A stretch of 64,000 nucleotides of DNA, taken from Chelonoidis abingdonii. Its lineage: Eukaryota; Chordata; Testudines; Testudinidae. Position 1 is the stretch's first letter. The number at the start of each line of letters is the position of its first letter. The stretch is from the NCBI RefSeq assembly GCF_003597395.2, contig NC_133771.1, positions 60,081,192 through 60,145,191 on the forward strand, given 5' to 3'. The notes below the pieces were generated by a model, which was not told where the DNA came from, did no database searches, and saw only the letters and a program-made list of their open reading frames with translations. Shown here piece after piece: positions 43,037 to 55,390 of this stretch. Made by a program: the position numbers and the translations under genes.

Positions 43037-44550
43037 AAGAAAATAATGTAGTGCAGATTGTAAAAGTTCTGGTAATTATCAGAAACTACTTTAAAAGCAT
43101 GTCAAATGGAATGGAGTGGTAACTGAAAAATGACCCAGTGAGTAGTAAATGCCTATGTGTCATGAACTTTGGGTATTTTGCTTCTATTCCTCCCATAGGC
43201 TAAGGAGTCTTCAATGTTCAGTAGGGTTTTCCATCTGTCTGCCTTCCACCAACTATCAGCCTCTCCACTGTGTGTGCGGAGCTCAGCCAAAACACTTCAA
43301 GGCAGGAATGTTGGCAACAGAGCAATAATGGCCTGGATAGCACTGTGACAAATATGGCAATTTCCTGTGATATCTTTTGGGAGATCTTACTGTATTGAAT
43401 TTAGGTATCATTCTGAGCTAGAGATTGTATGTAATTCCGTGGGGGAGGGTGACCACAGCTCCTCTAGGAATTAGGAACAGTGAGGGGTGATTAGGCAAAT
43501 TCACTCAGGTTGTAACACCTCCAGAGAGTTACCACCACTTGGAGAGAGGTTCGCATATACTCATTCAAACTGGATTCTCCAGAGACCAACAGATGAAGAA
43601 ACGACTTTTGAATAAATATCCTGAGTCTAAACTGATTCAGGGTCTTATTTGTGATCAAACAAACAGACAGAACCTTCTGTTCAAGGAGGGCCCCAATCCT
43701 TCCTTGGAAGGGTTGGAAGGACTTTGGCCTCCTAAGGCCACATAAGACTGACAGGTGACTTCTGGTAAGCTTTTAGCATGCATATAGGAGCATTTATTGT
43801 TTTTATGTTTTCTCTGTAATGCTTTCACTTAGGGAATAAATGTACTTACTGGTAAAGGGCTATGTGATGACTTATAACTGCTGGCAATTATGCTGTTCAT
43901 AAAACTTCAAAGAGAAAGCAAAGCACAGATACTGGCCTGTTCAGGCAGTCTGGCTTGCTGGGAAAAACACATAGGTAAGGAATCGCACAGCCTGGAAAAA
44001 CCCTGGTTAGGAGGTAGAGATACAAAAAGATAACAGCTGGGAGCATAGAAGGATGCCTTCAAAAAACCATGGAGGGGGAGTACAGATGAAGTTGTCCTGA
44101 ACTGTGACAGGCACAATCTTTTTCTTTATTTTTTTTAAGAAAGATTTAAGCTGACATTGAGGCTGTGCTGTAGCGTGAGCAGGGATTGGGATGAAGAGAT
44201 GGAGAGCCAAAATATTTGTGCTTCCTGAGGTTTGTGTGGCCAGAAGTGCTCTGCATTCCAAAGTAGATGTGGCTGAGGGGAAGGGGATGAACTTTACCTG
44301 CTTCTACTAGCACCCTGCAAATTAGAGCAAGTGGGCGCAAGCAATGCACCTTTTGAAAATGATTCAATATTTGCTGCTTCTGTGCATCCTTCCCCTACAG
44401 TTCCAGAAGCACTGTGCCTACCACCTTAGCATTTTACAACTGCCTGGAGCAACTGCTGTGGAACTCCTTCCACTCCCTGCTGCTATGGGTTGAAATGCCA
44501 AATTCTGGCCCTTATATTTTGAACAGGTATTTTAATCTTCTGTTATATTT
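43037..44550. other. Unassigned sequence with an LTR-like patch
   Basis: The block about 43430-43860 ends with 'tttatgttttctctgtaatg' and 'gggaataaatgtacttactg', including an AATAAA, and resembles a repeat common in turtles that may be an LTR. Boundaries are unclear. The rest shows nothing. Confidence 0.35.
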
Positions 44551-44857
44551 AGGCCTTCTCTGCATGAGAGAGTTTTTGCCAGTATAGCTATGCACTGTCT
44601 CTCCTGCTATATACACACAACACACTCCCTGCCACACTCCCACCTCCCCCATTTGAAAAGCACGTTGTAGCCGCTTGCACACTGGGATAGCTACCACAAA
44701 TGTACTGCTCTCTGTGGCATTGCAAGACATGCTAATGTGGCCATGCCACTGTGCTTGCAGCTGACAGCATAAACACATGGCAGCGTTTTCTCTGCTGCGC
44801 TCTCCGAAGGCTGGTTTAACTCCCAGCGCTCTATATCTGCAAGTGTAGCTAAGCCCT
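44551..44857. mobile_element. TCTACAC-type MITE
   Basis: Left 'aggccttctctgcatgagag' and right 'atctgcaagtgtagctaagc' form imperfect inverted ends. Non-coding. It directly abuts the next MITE. Confidence 0.5.
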
Positions 44858-44861
44858 AAAA

Positions 44862-45162
44862 TGTCAGTCCCGCTATGCTGACTTAATGACTCCACCTCCA
44901 TGAAAGGTGTAGCACTTAGTCTGACGTAGTTAGATCAACGCAGTGTCAGTGTAGACATTGCATTGCTTATATCGAAATTGTTGCTGGCTTTCAGAAGCCA
45001 TCCCACAATGTCGCACACTGACAATTAAATCGCGGTGAGGATATGCACGGCTGACACAAGAAGCATAGTGTGGACATTCAAAATCAATTTAATTTCTGCA
45101 ATGGCTGTATGTCGACATAACTTAGGTCCACATAATTTTGTAGTGGAGACATATCCTCAGTG
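44862..45162. mobile_element. TCTACAC-type MITE
   Basis: 'gacgtagttagatcaacgca' and 'gtagacattgc' in the left half, 'catagtgtggacattcaa' and 'atgtcgacataacttaggtc' in the right half. These match the abundant family also represented at 54825-55390. Ends not precisely fixed. Confidence 0.5.
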
Positions 45163-45319
45163 CTGACAGGATGAAGATGGAGTTAAATGAAATCAGGTTT
45201 TATTTTTGGTGAATTCAAATAACAGGCAACTTCTCTGATGGTTTGTCTACAAGGGGACAGTCAGAAAAGTTAAGCCATATTAACTAAAAGTGTGAAATTA
45301 AAGTACATAAGTTAGGCTG

Positions 45320-45626
45320 CTAAGTCTGTGTCTATGCTACAGAGACTTTACCAGCATAGCTGTATCAGCATAGTTACGGTGGCATAACCCCTAGTATAGA
45401 CACAACTTACACTGAAGAAACGAGTTTTCCGTCAGTGTAGGAACACCTCTCCCCGAACAAACTTAGTTATGTCATTGCAAGCGTTCTTTTATCAACATAT
45501 CTGCATCTGCACTGGGGGTTAAGTCAGCATAGCTATGTCGGTCAGGGGGTCGGTTTTTTCATGCCGCTGACCAGCACAGCTATGTTGACCTAACTTTTAA
45601 GTGTTGACCTACCCTAAGCTAAGCAA
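45320..45626. mobile_element. TCTACAC-type MITE
   Basis: Left 'gtgtctatgctacagagact', 'ccagcatagctgtatcagca'; right 'gcacagctatgttgacctaa', 'taagtgttgacctaccct'. Palindromic layout, non-coding. Confidence 0.55.
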
Positions 45627-47224
45627 ACTAAGGCCATTTTACTTCTGAATGAAAGCTTCCACATTGGGGTATAATGCAGTTTAACTAATGCACTTTACAT
45701 TCATGCCTTTGTTTCATTCAGCATAACTTTCCCTAGTGTTCACATGTACACAAGCCCTATGGGCCTGACACAGCTCGCATTGAAATCAATGGGAGTTTTG
45801 CTACTGGCTCCAATAGAAGCAGTAGCAAGCCCTAAGAGACAGGTACGAGCAAATGCAGGACAGTTTCTTGGTCTTCAGGCTCCCGTCATGTTCCTAGTAT
45901 AGCCCTCCCCTTCTGGGTCGCCTGCTTCTTCTCTAGCGCGTTGCTGGGGAGTGGTGAAGGGAAGGGGAATTAGATTAATAATATTTTAGTATGAATCCTA
46001 GTTTATTCTTCTAGGACGTTTCATGTTTGAGGAATACTGAGGAACAGTGTGGCCGTACCACTTTTTTCACCTTGGTATTTTTCATGTTGCTATGCTGGCA
46101 GTTGTACTGAAAGCTTCAGTTGCAATGAATTAATGCAGTGTTTGGACAGAAGTTTAAGGCAGTGCTCTGACCTAAGACTGTTCTATGAGCCTCAGACATG
46201 GTTGCTTAATTTTTCACGTTGCTGTTCATTTTCTTCAAAGAGTAAATCACAAAACCAATTTATTGATAAAATATTGAAAGAGCCATTTCACCACTAGCTC
46301 TCATAATCACTACATGCTTTCTCACGCTTTGCCGATAACACCGTAGGTTCCCAATTAAGCCAAAGAAAGATAATATTTGATTGTGTTGTGTAATCTTTAT
46401 CAGATCTTTGTGTAAAGGGGAGGCTTATTTTAAAGAAGTCAAAAATAAATTTCATATAATTATACAAACAAGTGTCTCTGCTTTCAGTTCTTTGAGAAAA
46501 TAATTGGTCTTTGAGACAGAGAAATGCTTGAAGACTCTGCTAAATAGGTTGCAGCTGAGCATGCATCTTTGTTCAGTTTGTTGTTTTATATGAAATGATG
46601 GGCACAATGTGATGTTAGCCATTGCCTTTGATGTATAATGTATAGGGATGTCACTGAGAGTATGGCTTCATGGGATATGAGACCACTTGTTGAAAGGAAT
46701 TAGACTTGTGCTTTATTATTCTTGCTTTAACAGGAAGGAAAATGTCAAAGTAGCAGAAAATCCGGCTGCTAAGATATTAACAATACATTGTACAATCTGT
46801 TGTACATTTCACAATAAAGTTAAACTTCTCTATATGTCAATCATGCAACAACAGTGCAGTGTGTTTTAAGTGTTAAGTGGAGTATTTTCACGAGTCTCAA
46901 GAGCAAGTTTCTGTTTTGGAACTCCATACTCTTATTTAATGATCCATTCATTAGTCCCCTTCCTCCTCCTCCTTAGCTCTTTCGCCTTTCACCTCAAAAG
47001 TAATGTCAAAGAAAAGTCTGCAGGGAAGCAGTGCTGTAGTCCACAGTAGACTAGTGTAATTGTCATTGTACAATGCTGTTGAAATGTCTGCTCAGAGAAG
47101 GACAGTCCAGCTAAAGAACCTATAGTAACATTTCCAACATGATGGCATTCTACCTGTGTTTGACTGTGCCTTAATAAGCTATTAATCCCAGATAAACTGT
47201 TATTCATGCATTATCTGGAAGGAA
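45627..47224. other. Unassigned sequence
   Basis: A short dispersed motif ('cattgaaatcaatgggag') lies at 45778-45796. No gene or long repeat recognised. Confidence 0.4.
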
Positions 47225-47440
47225 GAATGTTCTTGTGATTAGGACACAGGGCTAGAAGTCAGGAAAACTGATTGGTTCTATAGCTATCTGTACCACAATC
47301 TTCTGTGTTACCTTGAGCAAGTACATTTATTTCCTCATCTGTAAAATGGATCTATGGCTACCTACTTATTTCACAGAGTGGCTGGCTTAATCAATTACTG
47401 TCTGTAAAGCATGCCATTTCCAACCATGTTGGTGAATGAT
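47225..47440 (+). repeat. MIR/CORE-SINE relic
   Basis: 'gacacagggctagaagtcag', 'ttaccttgagcaagtacatt' and 'tttcctcatctgtaaaatgg' in order: nearly full-length but diverged MIR-type SINE. Confidence 0.75.
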
Positions 47441-49743
47441 GGTTGATGCTGTACGTGTTCCTTTTATGCAGAATGCCCAGTAACTAATTCTGCCATTCCA
47501 AAGCTAAACTGTTTATGACAGAAAATGTTAAAATATAACTAATTAATGCATATTTTGTTTCCATAGCTGGATTTCTTCCTTTCTCCCTTATTTATTATTA
47601 TGTATTTCTAAAATCTTTGCGAGGTTGTTAGTATAGACTTTTCCTTTTTCCTTGTGAAATGTTACATATGCATACTCTGCTATGGGAGAATTGATTATAG
47701 TGACCCTCAGAGCCATGGTGTCTATGAAGGTTACTAGAGTGTTATTTTTTAATGGGTATCCTTAATAGTTTTCAGTTTAATTTATTTAAAGCATCACATC
47801 ATGATAGTTCTTGGCCTCAGTGTTTAATTTTTGTAGCACTGCTGAAACTGATGGCATGGGGTGCTGGTCCTGCCTTTTCAGGTCCTTATTCCTCCACAGA
47901 ATTATTATACAATTTTCAGGATATCATTTTGGACACTGAGATGAGCTTTTTGTTGTATTAGAAAAGAAAATTGACCAGTCAAAGTCCAAGGCCAAAGTCT
48001 ATGCTTGTTTACGCTCCGTATCTGTGAACTCAATGGAGTTACACTAATGTCACTGAAAGCAAAGTTTAACTTGTTCCCATGGCATAAGAAGAAAATACTA
48101 TCCCATTGATAAAAAGCTTTATAAATAACTGAACAATATGTCTTAGAATTATACATTTCATTCTTCATGATGGGATTCAAGCGTTCCTGAAGAGTACCTT
48201 CACACAGCTGGATTTACTTAATCTTTTCCAGTTGTCCTCACTGAAATTAAAGAGGCTAACTTGTGGAGGCCTACGTGACTGGAGCTTTTAAAATTAAGAG
48301 AACTTCTGTGGGAATTTGAAGTGTGTGTGAATAGAGTACAACATTAGGTTATTGTGGAATAAATAATCCAGATTTCAGAGGTCAAAGGGGATGGGGAAAG
48401 GGTTTTATTGCTATCATCACTACATTCAACAAAATAATAGGATGAACGATTTGGATTTAGTGCTGTAACTAGATATAGTATAGTGTAGCTGTAGATCAAT
48501 TCAGCATGATCTTAGATATCTTCTGCTTTTTTATTTTTCAAACCAAATGAATCATAAATTTTGAATTAAATATGTGGATGCTGTAGTCATGGAAACACGT
48601 GTCTTTTGTTCTTTCTATGCTGGGTAGAAAATGTAACTGTAACCAGGGGGTACTGTACTAGCTGTGAGTTGGTTATTACACAAGAAAATATGATCAAGGA
48701 CTCAAATATAAGCCAGCAAAATAAAACAAGTGGGATAATGTACGTTGAGTATCCAGAGACTGTAAACAGTACAGATAATACTGAGTTCTGATAATATATA
48801 ACAGTAAATCAGTGTAACTAGTAAGAAAGGGATAAGAGAAAAGATTATAGATAGATGGGACTTAATGGGTATCGTAACTACTGGAGGAAAACCAATAGGG
48901 GCATCTGAGGCATGGCAGCATATGAGTGAAATCAGATGATCCAGAGTGAGGCTGGGGAAAGGAAATAGAATGAACATAATAGCGCTGAAGAAATAAGGGG
49001 AAAAAAGAGGAGAAAACTGGAGGAGGAAAGAAGGGTTCACAAAACCCTTTTCTTGGCCAGAACTGTGGAAAATGGAAGCACAAAGAACAGTTTTTGCTTA
49101 AGTGCAGTTTATGATCTTCTGCCAGGATTGGTTTACTTTCAGTGACACTGGCTGAGAAAAAGTGACAGTTGAGGCTTATGTGAGGAGATCTACAAGGCAG
49201 TGCACTTTTCAAGCTCCAACATGGCACTAGCCCAGGACTGGTATCACAGGAAACATGAGTGTAAAACACTGGCGGATACATTAACCACTGTCACTTTTAC
49301 TCCTCACCCTGGCCCCAACAAAGGAAGTCAGATCGTAAAAACTGTGAGCAAAAACAATCCTAGCAAAACAAACCCCTGGTTGAATTAGAAATAAAAACCA
49401 GCCACAAATAACAATATATTGTGTGTATATATAATAAAACATACATTTTACTTTTCTCCAATGCCAAGCTACCCGGCATTTTCTGCATAGCTATCCCTCT
49501 GCTTCATCCCTAACACGTCAAAAGAAAGCACCAAATTAAACTGAACTTTTTAAGAAGAAGCAGCTGACAGATTTAGTTAAAAGCCTCTTCATAGAAGAAT
49601 CCTAGTTAACCCCTTCCTTACTGTCTCATTTCCCTGTAGTAGAACTCTGAGGAATGTCCACTCAGGTTAATGGAATGTGAGAATATGTTGATCCATGTAC
49701 CATGGGCTGATGGCATTTGTTGGATATACAATAAATGGTTATA
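47441..49743. other. Unassigned AT-rich sequence
   Basis: Frames up to 139 codons (49281-48862, minus) show no domain and no codon signal, so I leave them uncalled. No repeats recognised. Confidence 0.4.
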
Positions 49744-49791
49744 ACAACGAGGAGTCCTTGTGGCACCTTGCAGACTAACACATTTATTTGG

Positions 49792-49827
49792 GCATAAGCT
49801 TTCGTAGGCTAAAACCCACTTCATCAG
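49792..49827 (-). ncRNA. Hammerhead-ribozyme-like motif in the Penelope-like 3' end
   Basis: On the minus strand: CTGATGA (49827-49821), then AGTGGGTTTTAGCCTAC, in which GTGGG pairs with CCTAC, then GAAA (49803-49800), then GCTTATGC (a two-pair stem with UUAU loop). This is the order of the hammerhead core CUGANGA-stem II-GAAA-stem III. The base after the stem is C where U16.1 is expected, and an obvious stem I is not seen, so this copy may be weak or inactive. Hammerheads are documented in Penelope-like retroelements. Confidence 0.55.
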
Positions 49828-49976
49828 ATGCATGGAGTGAAAAATACAGTAAGCAGGTATAAATATGACAGCACATGAAAAGATGGGAGTTGTCTTACCA
49901 AGTGAGGGGTCAGTGCTAACGAAGCCGATTCAATTAAGGTGGAGATGGCCTATTCCCAACAGTTGACAAGGAGGGG

Positions 49977-50211
49977 CAGGGGCGGCTCTAGGTAGGCTGC
50001 CTTTGGCAGCTTGCCTGCGGGAAGTCCCCGGTCCCGTGGATTCAGCGGCACGCCTTCGGGAGGTCCGCCGAAGCCGCAGGACCAGCAGACCCTTTGCAGG
50101 CATGCCACCGAAGGCAACCTGCCTGCCGCCCTTGCGGCAACTAGCAGAGCACCTCCCCAGCTTGCCACCCCAGGCACACACTTGGTGTGCTGGTGCCTGG
50201 AGCCGCCCCTG
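49977..50211. mobile_element. hAT non-autonomous element nested in Penelope-like repeat
   Basis: Begins CAGGGGCGGCTCTAGG and ends CTGGAGCCGCCCCTG, inverted ends. Flanks AGGAGGGG and AGAAGAGG match at six of eight bases. The interior is GC-rich and palindromic. It breaks the first of two tandem units of the host element. Confidence 0.8.
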
Positions 50212-50532
50212 AGAAGAGGTGAATACCAAAGGAGAGTAAATTACTTTTGTAGTGCTAACGAGGTCAATACAATAAAGGTGGACATCGCCCATTTCCAACA
50301 GTTGACAAGAAGGTGTGAGTATCAACAGAGGGGAATTTACTTTTTGTAGTGACCCATCCACTCCCAATCTTTGTTCAGGCCTAATTTGATGGTGTCCAGT
50401 TTGCAAATTAATTCCAGTTCTGCAGTTTCTCACGGAAGTCTGTTTTTGAAGGGTTTTTTTGTTGAAGAATTGCCACTTTTAAGTGTGCTTATGGAATCTA
50501 TCTGTGAAGTGGTTAGGATTGGTTCTCCATTT

Positions 50533-53500
50533 TGAGCAGTATGAATAATTGTCCTCTGAATAACGGATATTCAGGTATTTCTCTGAATGATATAAAGGAA
50601 AAGCATTTGTATGCTATTTTAGTTTTATTGTTATCAAACTGTTGCTTGATTTTCATTCCCTTCCACCACCCTCACCCCTGGTCTTCTATAAATAAACATG
50701 GCTCCATTTGCCTTACGCAGAGTCTGTGCCCAGACTGTTTGGCACTTGCTTGCTTCTCTGAACCAACTCTTTTTTTCCTCATCTGCCAGCTGTCTGGCAC
50801 TGTCTCTCTTGCCTGAAGGAGAGGATCTAGCTGCAGAGGATAATCTAGTGGACAGGACCACAAGGCTGGTTTCACAAACAAGTATGGAGCCAGGGGCATT
50901 AGGAGGGCTTCCGCTTACTGTCATTTTTAGTGAGTTAGCGTGGGTAAATCTACACAAGCTACAGATCACACCTGTGGCTGCAGTGTAGATATACCTTTGT
51001 GTGTAGCCTTATTCTCATTTTTTATTTCCTGAAACTATTTGAGGACTCTGATTGCAATTCTCAAATAGTTTTGGTTGCCCAAAACTGAATATTTCAGGGA
51101 AATTACTGTTCAGCCAAAAAAATTCACCCAGCTCTGTTCCATATTTCATTTATGGCAACAACGTTTGATCTCAAGTTTGTTTTTCCATAAAGATTATGCA
51201 CTAGTTCAACATTACTTCTCTGGCAGTTTTGCTGATGGCTTCTGTGTTTTAAAAGTATTGCTTAAGCATTTTCCCCCTTGATTTTGGCAGTTTACAGTCC
51301 TGCTGTCATTCTTCACTGCAGTGAGCAAATATATAAGTGTTCTAATTGTTTAATTGAAACCAGCAAAAGATAGGATAAATAGGGAATAAAATGTAACAGT
51401 GAGCTGAAGTTTAGAGCCTCATGAATTATTGTAGCTAATTTCTATTATTAGAAGTTTAATACACTTGCCAACATTCTAATTAGAGATTGGCTGGAGGACT
51501 TTAGAAAGTCTGGTAGTTCTAAAATTGGGGGCTCAAGACTGAGATGGGTTCTTACTCAGTGGTTGGTGTCATGAACCTACAGTTCTTGAACCTGGGTCTG
51601 CAGGGTTCGCAGTTGACTGTAACCACCCTGCTCCTACCCAGTGACTTGCTACTAATGAACTAAGTAGGAGAGACCATGAAACCTGAAGTTATATCACAGA
51701 GGGCTTCTATAGGCCTGATTGAAGGAACATCATGAGCTATGATTGATCAGGGCTTCCTAAAGAGAGGCACAGGAAGTTGTCCACACAACGAGGCTCTACC
51801 TGGCTGCTATGTTGGACCCTTCCTTCTTGCCTGACTCCTGGTTCCTGCTTTCCTGACACTTGCTCCTGGTGTCAGACTCCAACTCAGACCCTTGGTTCAA
51901 CTCTGACCCTTGGTTTCAGCCAGCCACCTACATCACAGTCCTGACAGTTTGGTATTTTAAAACAATTCAAAGGACTGTGTTCTGGAGGAGTATTGGCTTG
52001 GTAAAAGTTTCTTCTTATTTCAGAATCTAATTTTGCTAATCTTTAGGCTTATCCACACTATAGAAGTTTACGGGGGGATGTGGGGAGGGGAAACTCCTAC
52101 AGGTTGTAACACCAGTTCAGTAGACCCAAGGATATCATTACTGACTCCTTTAGATAGACCCAGTAACTCAATTTAGATTAGGTTTCAACAGGTTTAACTG
52201 GAACAATAAGTAAAATTGGATCCATTTGCCAGATACCTCAGTTTCAGAGGTACCAGACTTTTCTGGAAGTACTTTAGGTAGGGATCCATCCTCCTCAGCT
52301 AGTTCTTGATCATAGCACTGTGGTCCGAACCCAGCAAAGCACCTAGCCACAGGCATACCTTTAGGCATGGCGATAGTCCCATGAAGATGAATGAGCCCTC
52401 AGCCCATCATAAAATTGAATGCCTAAGCACTAACTGAAATGCTAGGAGTAGTCGCTTGGGTTTGGTGGGGTATTTTTTGTGTGTGTGTGTATAGAGGGTT
52501 GTTTTATTTTTGCTTGTCTCATGGTAAGTGTATCCAGTGTAGAGAGAGGAAATAAAGAAAAACCTCACTGAACCAAAATTCCACCAGGGTATGTTCACAC
52601 GAGTTGTTTAACTATGCCCAGCCCATTGTGACTTGAATCTTCAGTGATATCCCAACACTTCTGGAAACAGTTTCATTTTGTCTCTGGTTTAACAGAGTGG
52701 TAATAATGCAGCAGGGGTATCTGTAGGAAAAGAAAATAGATACTCATATATCCTTGAAGTGCTTGCTATTCACTGTTGGTGGTTGCAGGAGGGCAGATTG
52801 CCGAGTAAAAACAGAAAAAACAACCTTAAAAACACAAAAATATTGTTCCTGTGGAAGAGGAGTTGCTCCGCTTGCTTACCTGTTTGCCTTTAAATGAAAT
52901 TGGACATTGTGTCCTGTGTACACAACAAATAGCACAGAACAGCAGTGATTGCAGTATGGTCTCTATGAATGGGCAGTGGCTTTTAATTTCATACATCATT
53001 ATTCATGGCCTGTCATTGTGGATCCACAGAATCAGGAGCACATTACTGTCCTGAGTGCAATGTAAAGAAGGAACATTAATCAAAGCTTGAGCCTGTGTAT
53101 ACTTATCAGGGTGTCATCACACTCTTAAATGTGTGTCAAGCCAGTATCTCTCCGTTATTTATACAGGAACCTATCTAATGGTTTTGCTATAAGTAATACT
53201 ACCTATGTGTCTCTAACACAGACAATAACAATGCACATCTTGGAGGGGGCTACAGAAAGTGAGAGTGATTAGGAGTATGGGAGTAAAGTCATAATGGAGA
53301 CTCTGGCAGCAGAAGGGAGGCAGACCATTAATGGAGTGATTGCATATGGACTCCTCTCTCCATCTCAATAACAGTTGTGACCAAATGTGGGCTAGTACTG
53401 GCTCACAGGCAAATACAGAATAGAACATCTGTATACCAGATACTTGCGTGTCTGTATTCTACTGCTGATCCAAATGAAGTAAATTCCACATACCAATTAC

Positions 53501-53581
53501 TTTAGACTATTGAGGAAGAGTCCATGAGAGAGAAACCAACTCTATATTCCCCAGCATAACTAGAAAACATTTGCTCACAGA
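50533..53581. other. Unassigned sequence with a possible dispersed repeat
   Basis: 50930-51000 contains 'aaatctacacaagc..gtgtagatatacc', the end of a TCTACAC-type MITE. The block about 51580-51960 is rich in 'gactcctggttcctgc' and 'cagacccttggttcaactct' motifs, familiar from a turtle repeat I cannot name. The remainder is unassigned. Confidence 0.35.
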
Positions 53582-53880
53582 CAGGGCTGGCTTTAGGCCA
53601 ATTCGCCCGATTCCCCCAAATCGAGCCCCATGCCTAAGAGGGCCCCATGCTCATGCCTTTTTAATTTTTACTCACCCAGCGACGCTCCAGGTCTTCTGCA
53701 GCATTTTGGCAACGGGTCCTTCGCTCACTCTGGGTCTTTGGCGGCATTTTGGCAATGGGTCCTTGAGTGCCGCTGAAGACCCAGAGCGAGTGAAGGACCC
53801 ACTTCCGAAGTGCCACCAAAGACCCGGTCCACCGCCAGGTGAGTACGAATTGGGTCCTGCACTTGCTAAAGCTGGCCCTA
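53582..53880. mobile_element. hAT non-autonomous element
   Basis: Begins CAGGGCTGGCTTTAGGCCAA and ends TTGCTAAAGCTGGCCCTA, inverted ends. The flanks CTCACAGA (53574-53581) and CTCACAGT (53881-53888) match at seven of eight bases. The interior includes two 'gcattttggcaa.gggtcctt' copies in tandem. Confidence 0.85.
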
Positions 53881-53888
53881 CTCACAGT

Positions 53889-54824
53889 TAGTAGGTACAA
53901 ATGGAAACATTAAATACCTGCTATGCTTCTCATGGCATTGAAAGCACTCACCATTTGTTTCCTTTATGATAATTAGAATCTTAATCTATTAGGAGAGCAC
54001 CTTAGTTCCACTCACTCTAGATTTAACTTACTAGAAACCTGCTGTCAAAGAGCTGCATCCCATATTATCCTTGCACTGTTCAACGTGTTCAATATAAACC
54101 TTTTGTTTCAATTTTTTTCAGCTATTGTCTATGGGATATTTTTCACTTGCATGATGTGTCTATTATTAGTGTTGACACCATTCCTAGAGCCCTGAATAAG
54201 ACAATGATCCAGAACACATACTTGGTCCATCCCCTGCCGTTTTTCCAGCCATTTCTCTGTGTAGTGAACACTCGCATTTTGGTTCTTTCTGGCTCCGGTC
54301 AGGCATGATTATCAAACTTCATGCAGAAATCTTGATTGTTTCAAGACAGGTAGTGACTGCCAGTCACTATTTTTAATTTCATTTTTAGACGTGGGAGCTT
54401 TTAAGGGTAACCCAATCTTGACTGCTTTCTATAGCACATGAGGCCAAAATATTTAAAGTGCAGCTTATTGCCTGATGAAAAAAAATTTCAAAAACTTTCC
54501 ATTTAGAAACAATCCTGGCTCTGCATCATGCATTTTCCATTTTTATCCTCTCGGGTTGTTATTTTTTCCCCTTCTCTTCTTTCCATGGAGATAGATTTTA
54601 TTTAAGAGTTCGTTTGCTCCTAGTGCTAATTCGTCACTTGAATTCAAAGTCCTTTCAGTAATAAAATTTTCACTGCAACCAACTACAGTGTTATAGAAAA
54701 TTGTGCCGAGTTTAAGAACAGATAAGAATGAACAGCTAAAGCAAAGCATAAAACAAAGATCCTATATCATTAGCAATGAAAAATTCAGGAAGGAGAAACA
54801 AGACCAATTGATATGTAAGAGCAT
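53889..54824. other. Unassigned AT-rich sequence
   Basis: No gene or repeat recognised. Confidence 0.45.
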
Positions 54825-55390
54825 TATGGCTAGATCAGCACTGCTGCGATCAATGCAGTGGGGTCAATTTAGTGCGTCTGGTGAAGACTCGCTAAGTCGA
54901 TGGCAGAGCGCTCTCCTGTCTCCTGTTGACTTCTGTACCCCAGCTTCCGATAAGAATAAGATAAGTTGGCGGAGAGCATCTCCCATCAACAAAGTATGGT
55001 GTAGACAACGCTGTAAGTCAACCTAAGTTACATTGACTTCAGTTACATAACATACGTAACTGAAGTAGTGTAACTTAGGTTGACTTACAGCTGTAGTGTA
55101 GACCTATAGGCACCGACTCTGTGGGTGCTCTGGGGCTGGAGCACCCATGGGGAAAAATTTGTGGCACCCACTGGCAGCCAAGCTCCCCTCACCCCCACCC
55201 CACCTCCTCCTCCTCCCTCCCAAGCATGCCACGTCCCTGCTCCTCTGCCTACCTCGCAGCATTTCCTGCCCGGCTGCTACCAAACAGCTGTTTGGCAGCA
55301 TTAGCACAATCTGGGGGGTAAGGGGGAGAGGAGCGGGAATGTGTAAAGTGGGGAAGTCAGCGCCTATGTGTAGACCAGCTTGAAGTGTAG
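54825..55390. mobile_element. TCTACAC-type MITE split by a nested insertion
   Basis: Left part: 'ctagatcagcactgctgcga', 'caatgcagtggggtcaattt', 'gtgtagacaacgctgtaagt'. A hairpin at 55014-55090 pairs GTAAGTCAACCTAAGTTAC with its complement, with CTTCAGTTACATAACATACG near the loop. The right end 'gtgtagaccagct' resumes at 55368 after the nested element. Confidence 0.7.
55105..55367 (+). mobile_element. CATAGGC-ended DNA element, complete copy
   Basis: Ends TATAGGCACCGACT and AGTCAGCGCCTATG are inverted. It is bracketed by GTGTAGACC at 55096-55104 and 55368-55376, a 9-bp direct repeat. The interior contains 'ctgtgggtgctctggggctg' and a C-rich stretch. Related fragment at 6715-6806. Probably hAT-like. 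Confidence 0.75.

Larger units (their letters stand above)
49744..50532 (-). mobile_element. Penelope-like element, 3' part
   Basis: In reverse, the right part (about 50345-50500) encodes pieces resembling the C-terminus of a Penelope-like protein: in one frame REKLQNWN, in another RTGINLQTGHHQIRPEQRLG, matching the pattern 'REI.EL.LI.K.DTI..GLN.D..WM'. The remaining left part is the 3' UTR with two diverged tandem units of about 105 bp ('gtgctaacga..caacagttgacaag'), interrupted by a hAT element, and ends with 'caaggtgccacaaggactcc'. The reverse transcriptase itself lies outside the preserved part. Class call is from memory of turtle elements. Confidence 0.65.

Noticed and set aside
48862..49281. 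139-codon minus frame as a gene
   Set aside because: Phe/Ser/Pro-rich with no motif, overlapped by another open frame; probably chance.
49930..50433. 167-codon minus frame as one gene
   Set aside because: It runs from the Penelope-like tail straight through a nested hAT element, so it is a chance fusion.
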